The translations under genes were made by a program, and so were the position numbers. Below the pieces are notes generated by a model. The model searched no databases. It was not told where the DNA came from and worked only from the letters and a program-made list of their open reading frames with translations. A DNA stretch of 51,223 nt from Porticoccaceae bacterium. GTDB lineage: Bacteria > Pseudomonadota > Gammaproteobacteria > Pseudomonadales > Porticoccaceae. Positions 47,946 to 51,223 of this stretch are shown here, piece by piece; the stretch's first letter is position 1, and each line of letters begins with the position of its first letter. The stretch is taken from NCBI GenBank assembly GCA_902562425.1, contig CACETF010000016.1, positions 1-51,223 of the forward strand, read 5' to 3'.

Positions 47946-48452
47946 CTACAAAGGTAGCCCTATTCTTTTTTGAGAATGAAAAAATGATTCATGCAAGAGT
48001 AGACGCTTCTTGACTTGGGTACCACCTATATAGTTTTTTAGAGCGCCATCTTTGGCGATTATACGATGACAAGGAATCAAAATAGGTAGGGGATTTTTAC
48101 TATTTGCCACTCCCACAGCTCTCTGTCCCCTGAATATTTTGATAGCGCTGCTTTGCCAAGTATAAGACCGAGTTTCTCCATAGGGAATCTCTTTGATAAT
48201 GTTCCAAGCATCCTTTTGAAAGTTAGTTCCTTGCGGTGACAGAGGAAGATTAAATACTTGTCGTTTTCCATTAAAATACTCGAGCAGTTGCAAGCATGCC
48301 TGCTGTATAATTCCAAAATCTCTAGAATTTGAATCTTTATGTTGAACGTCGGGATTCTGAGCTCTGTGCCCTGAGAATTGTAAGTGAGTTAACTTACCCT
48401 CTTTGGATGTTAGTGATAATGGACCCAGCGGTGAGCGAATTTCAATCTGCAT
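47946..48452 (-). CDS. ogt: Methylated-DNA-[protein]-cysteine S-methyltransferase
   Basis: A 168-residue DNA repair protein. The alkyl-accepting cysteine is Cys128 in the motif IPCHRII. The helix-turn-helix region has RAVGVANSKNPLP, with Arg111 as the probable arginine finger, and IPYGETRSYTW is the usual approach segment. It removes O6-alkyl groups from guanine in a suicide reaction. I use ogt rather than ada because there is no N-terminal Ada regulatory domain. Confidence 0.92.
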   Translation of the reverse strand: MQIEIRSPLGPLSLTSKEGKLTHLQFSGHRAQNPDVQHKDSNSRDFGIIQQACLQLLEYFNGKRQVFNLPLSPQGTNFQKDAWNIIKEIPYGETRSYTWQSSAIKIFRGQRAVGVANSKNPLPILIPCHRIIAKDGALKNYIGGTQVKKRLLLHESFFHSQKRIGLPL

Positions 48453-48554
48453 TTGATGGAATTATGTATTTCTTGAAAAAAGTCAATTTTACTTGGGGTT
48501 ACAGGACTGTGATTTGCAGTGCCTTGATATTACATTGTTTGTCGTATAAGTGAT

Positions 48555-49490
48555 ATGAGAGAAGAAAAAGATTTGGCTTTAGTACTTCATGAATTAAGTA
48601 AACTTTATGAAAATGGTTTTCAGGCTTTGAGTGGTATTAACTTAAAAGTAGAGTCGGGAGACTTTTTCGCTTTGTTGGGGCCAAATGGTGCAGGTAAGTC
48701 AACAACGATCGGCATTATATGCTCGTTGATTCGAAAGACTGGTGGAGTTGTTAAGATTTTTGGCCATGATACTGATATCAATTTCTCCAGTGCTAAGAAA
48801 TTGATAGGAATTGTTCCTCAGGAATTTAATTTTAATCAGTTTGAGAAACCTATCGATATACTTGTTACCCAAGCTGGTTATTATGGGATTTCTCGGAGCG
48901 TCGCATTAGAGAGAGCACAAAAATATTTAACACTGCTTGGTTTATGGGATAAACGAGCAGTATCATCTCGGGCTCTTTCAGGTGGGATGAAACGGCGGCT
49001 GATGATAGCGCGCGCTCTCATCCATAACCCTAAGTTATTGATACTTGACGAGCCCACCGCAGGGGTTGACATTGAATTACGACGATCGATGTGGGAATTT
49101 TTGCAAGATATCAATGAGGCTGGCACCACGATAATCCTTACAACACATTATCTTGAGGAAGCGGAAAATCTTTGTCGCAACGTGGCGATTATTAATCACG
49201 GTCGGATAGTGCAAAATACCAGTGTAAAGTCATTAGTACGACAACTGCAAGTTCAAACTTTTTCTGTTGACTTAAAGGATAAATTACTTCAGGTACCCTT
49301 GGTGGGAGATTATCAAATACGTAAAGTGGATGATCATGTAATCGAAGTTGATGTGTTGAGAAATCAAACAATAAATCCACTAATTACAGGTCTGAGTGAT
49401 CAATCGATAGAGGTAGTGAGCATGAGCCACAAAACTAACCGTCTTGAGGAGTTGTTTTTGAAAATTATTGAAACGAATGAGAGCAAGTAA
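48555..49490 (+). CDS. yadG: YadG-type ABC transporter ATP-binding protein
   Basis: A 311-residue ATPase very close to E. coli YadG along its length. Walker A is GPNGAGKSTT, the signature LSGGMKRRLMIARAL and Walker B LLILDEPTAGVD, followed by TTHYLEEAE. A C-terminal domain with a predicted coiled-coil-like end (NRLEELFLKI) completes it. The exported substrate is unknown. yadH follows after three bases. About 100 bases separate it from the divergent ogt gene. Confidence 0.92.
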   Translation: MREEKDLALVLHELSKLYENGFQALSGINLKVESGDFFALLGPNGAGKSTTIGIICSLIRKTGGVVKIFGHDTDINFSSAKKLIGIVPQEFNFNQFEKPIDILVTQAGYYGISRSVALERAQKYLTLLGLWDKRAVSSRALSGGMKRRLMIARALIHNPKLLILDEPTAGVDIELRRSMWEFLQDINEAGTTIILTTHYLEEAENLCRNVAIINHGRIVQNTSVKSLVRQLQVQTFSVDLKDKLLQVPLVGDYQIRKVDDHVIEVDVLRNQTINPLITGLSDQSIEVVSMSHKTNRLEELFLKIIETNESK

Positions 49491-49493
49491 AAG

Positions 49494-50267
49494 ATGAATC
49501 GATACGAAATATGGATTGCATTCATGACTATAGTAATTAGGGAGGTCAGGAGGTTTCTTCGAATCTGGCCCCAAACAATCATACCTCCAGTTGTTACTAT
49601 GGCGCTTTTTTTTCTGATTTTTGGAAATGTTATTGGTTCAAGAATCGGTTTTATGCAGGGACTCCCTTATAGTCAGTTTGTTGCGCCCGGATTAATAATG
49701 TTGTCAGTCATTACAAATTCTTACGGTAACGTTGTATCTTCATTCTATGGCTCGAAATTCCAACGTAATATTGAAGAACTGATGGTCTCTCCGACTCCTA
49801 ATATTATCATTTTAAGCGGATACATCGTGGGTGGAATGGCAAGGGGTCTGTTGGTGGGGTTGATTGTATCTTTGGTTTCTCTTTTCTTTACGGAGTTTTC
49901 CGTTTTCAGTCCAGTGATCGCATTTGCTATTATCTTGCTGACATCCATGATGTTTTCGGTTGCAGGATTTTTAAATGCTATTTATGCCGATAGCTTTGAT
50001 GATATTTCTGTGATTCCAAACTTCGTTCTGACACCATTAGTATATTTAGGGGGAGTTTTTTACTCGACAAGCCTCCTTAGTGAATTTTGGGCCAATGTTT
50101 CGTTGATTAATCCAATACTTTATATGGTCAATACATTTAGGTTTGGATTTTCAGGGGTGACCGATATTGATATTTTTTGGGCGTTTACAATGGTAACTCT
50201 GTTTACTTTGGTTTTGTTTTTAATTTCATTAAAATTATTACGTGATAGTCCGAGGCTCCGAACTTAG
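49494..50267 (+). CDS. yadH: YadH-type ABC-2 transporter permease
   Basis: A 257-residue inner-membrane permease with about six hydrophobic segments and the ABC-2 signature (NFVLTPLVYLGGVFYS). It matches E. coli YadH in VIGSRIG, GLIMLSVITNSYGNV and KFQRNIEELMVSPTP. It forms the transporter with the upstream ATPase. Its TAG stop overlaps the queF GTG by one base. Confidence 0.92.
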   Translation: MNRYEIWIAFMTIVIREVRRFLRIWPQTIIPPVVTMALFFLIFGNVIGSRIGFMQGLPYSQFVAPGLIMLSVITNSYGNVVSSFYGSKFQRNIEELMVSPTPNIIILSGYIVGGMARGLLVGLIVSLVSLFFTEFSVFSPVIAFAIILLTSMMFSVAGFLNAIYADSFDDISVIPNFVLTPLVYLGGVFYSTSLLSEFWANVSLINPILYMVNTFRFGFSGVTDIDIFWAFTMVTLFTLVLFLISLKLLRDSPRLRT

Positions 50268-51085
50268 TGGATATGCGTCAATTTACTCACTTGGGAAGAA
50301 GTGTTCAGGATAATGAAATTGACGCTTCAGTTTTAAATCCAATAGCACGTGCTGAAGCGAGAAGATCACTAACAATGACTGGTATCCCGTTTTCAGGAGC
50401 CGATTTTTGGACTGCTTACGAGCTAGCTTGGTTGGATCAAAATGGCATGCCCAAATTAGCCATCGCCGATATAAGTGTTGAATGTGAAAGCGAAAATATA
50501 ATTGAATCTAAGTCTATGAAATTATATTTGAACAGCTTTTACAAAAAACAAATGGAGAGTGTGCCAGCGGTTGCTGAGAAAATTCGGTCGGAGCTCTGTG
50601 AGGTATTGAAGGGAAGCGTTGCTGTTGAACTATTTACTTTAGACGCTTTCAGGGAACAGTATCCGATTAAAATACAAAAAGGGTATTGTCTTGATAATCA
50701 TAGAGTGGAACCAATCAATATTGGACCTGCTCCAGAAATATTGATAACAAAAGGTCAAAAAAAAGTCAGCGAAACATTATTTTGTCACTTACTTCGCACA
50801 AAGTGCCCAGTCACCTCCCAGCCCGATTGGGCTTCGGTTTATGTTATGTATCGAGGGAAGTCAATTGATCGCGATGCTCTTTTTCGATACATAATTTCGT
50901 ATAGGGAGCATAGCGATTTTCATGAGCAATGTGTGGAGCGAATTTTCTGTGATATCCTGAACTACTGCAATCCCACTGAGCTTACAGTTTGGGCGCGTTT
51001 CTTGCGGCGGGGTGGCTTAGATATCAACCCTTATAGGACAAATTCCGGAATATATCCGCTAAGAATTCGCGAGATTAGGCAGTGA
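50267..51085 (+). CDS. queF: NADPH-dependent 7-cyano-7-deazaguanine reductase
   Basis: A 272-residue QueF of the long, two-domain type. The substrate motif ESKSMKLYLNSFY (80-92) and the catalytic Cys180 with Asp187 in KCPVTSQPDW are present, followed by YREHSDFHEQCVERIF. It reduces preQ0 to preQ1 in queuosine biosynthesis for tRNA wobble position 34. It starts with GTG in overlap with yadH, with GAGG 11 bases upstream; an ATG two codons later is also possible. Confidence 0.95.
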   Translation: MDMRQFTHLGRSVQDNEIDASVLNPIARAEARRSLTMTGIPFSGADFWTAYELAWLDQNGMPKLAIADISVECESENIIESKSMKLYLNSFYKKQMESVPAVAEKIRSELCEVLKGSVAVELFTLDAFREQYPIKIQKGYCLDNHRVEPINIGPAPEILITKGQKKVSETLFCHLLRTKCPVTSQPDWASVYVMYRGKSIDRDALFRYIISYREHSDFHEQCVERIFCDILNYCNPTELTVWARFLRRGGLDINPYRTNSGIYPLRIREIRQ

Positions 51086-51191
51086 AAATTCATGGCAACA
51101 TGTATTCAAGTTATCATGAAGGGTCATATTGCTTTTGGAAAAATTTTCTTTAAAATCGCGAGGCTAAATGACTTTTTAAACTGATGCTTTC

Positions 51192-51223
51192 GGAGAGGTG
51201 GCCGAGTGGTTGAAGGCGCACGC
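51192..51223 (+). tRNA. tRNA-Ser, 5' part only (cut by window end)
   Basis: The last 32 bases, starting GGAGAGGTGGCCGAG, form the acceptor 5' strand, the D arm (GCCGAGTGGTTGAAGGC) and the start of the anticodon stem of a class II serine tRNA. The anticodon and long variable arm lie beyond the window, so the isoacceptor cannot be named. Confidence 0.85.

Noticed and set aside
50240..50272. preQ1 riboswitch ahead of queF
   Set aside because: queF overlaps the end of yadH, so there is no leader that could hold a riboswitch.

Overview
The window looks like the chromosome of a marine, polysaccharide-degrading gammaproteobacterium. Grounds: a complete Na+-pumping NADH:quinone reductase operon, a laminarin-type TonB/GH16/GH3 locus, and housekeeping gene order (topA - lexA - nagZ, mfd next to a CsiV-like gene, lolC-lolD-lolE) that I associate with Pseudomonas-like and Cellvibrio-like gammaproteobacteria. 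I cannot fix the genus; SAR92/OM60-type oligotrophs are only a guess from gene content.

Region 1 (1-21.2 kb) is an accessory glucan-utilisation island. It begins inside a very large secreted modular protein made of carbohydrate-binding-like and lectin-like modules. Next come two JmjC/cupin-like 2-oxoglutarate oxygenase paralogues, two flavin-dependent tryptophan-halogenase-family paralogues, a SapC-family protein and a TonB-dependent receptor. Divergent from the receptor are a GH16 laminarinase lipoprotein and, after a decayed methyltransferase pseudogene, a LytS/LytTR two-component pair and a GH3 beta-glucosidase of the ExoP type. The likely division of labour is that GH16 cuts beta-1,3-glucan outside the cell, the receptor imports oligosaccharides, GH3 trims them to glucose and the two-component pair senses the state of the system. 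The halogenase/oxygenase/SapC set travels with such receptors but its substrate is not evident. It is the most interesting part of the window.

Region 2 (21.2-36.5 kb) is core genome: slt-tatD (minus), a small membrane protein, topA and an 81-residue protein (plus), lexA with its own SOS box (minus), nagZ, an MscS-type channel and a Blc-type lipocalin (plus), then csiV and mfd (minus).

Region 3 (37.0-44.1 kb) is the nqrABCDEF operon followed by apbE, the flavin transferase that loads FMN on NqrB and NqrC, and nqrM, the maturation factor. Junctions are tight or overlapping.

Region 4 (44.2-51.2 kb) holds lolCDE for lipoprotein export, a DUF2062 membrane protein and an O6-alkylguanine-DNA alkyltransferase (both minus), then a yadG-yadH ABC transporter overlapping queF. 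The right edge cuts the first 32 bases of a tRNA-Ser gene.

No insertion sequence, CRISPR array, rRNA or integrase was seen. Several genes use GTG or TTG starts; where a downstream ATG (or, for lolE, a downstream TTG) has a better ribosome binding site or fits the family N-terminus, I moved the start and say so.
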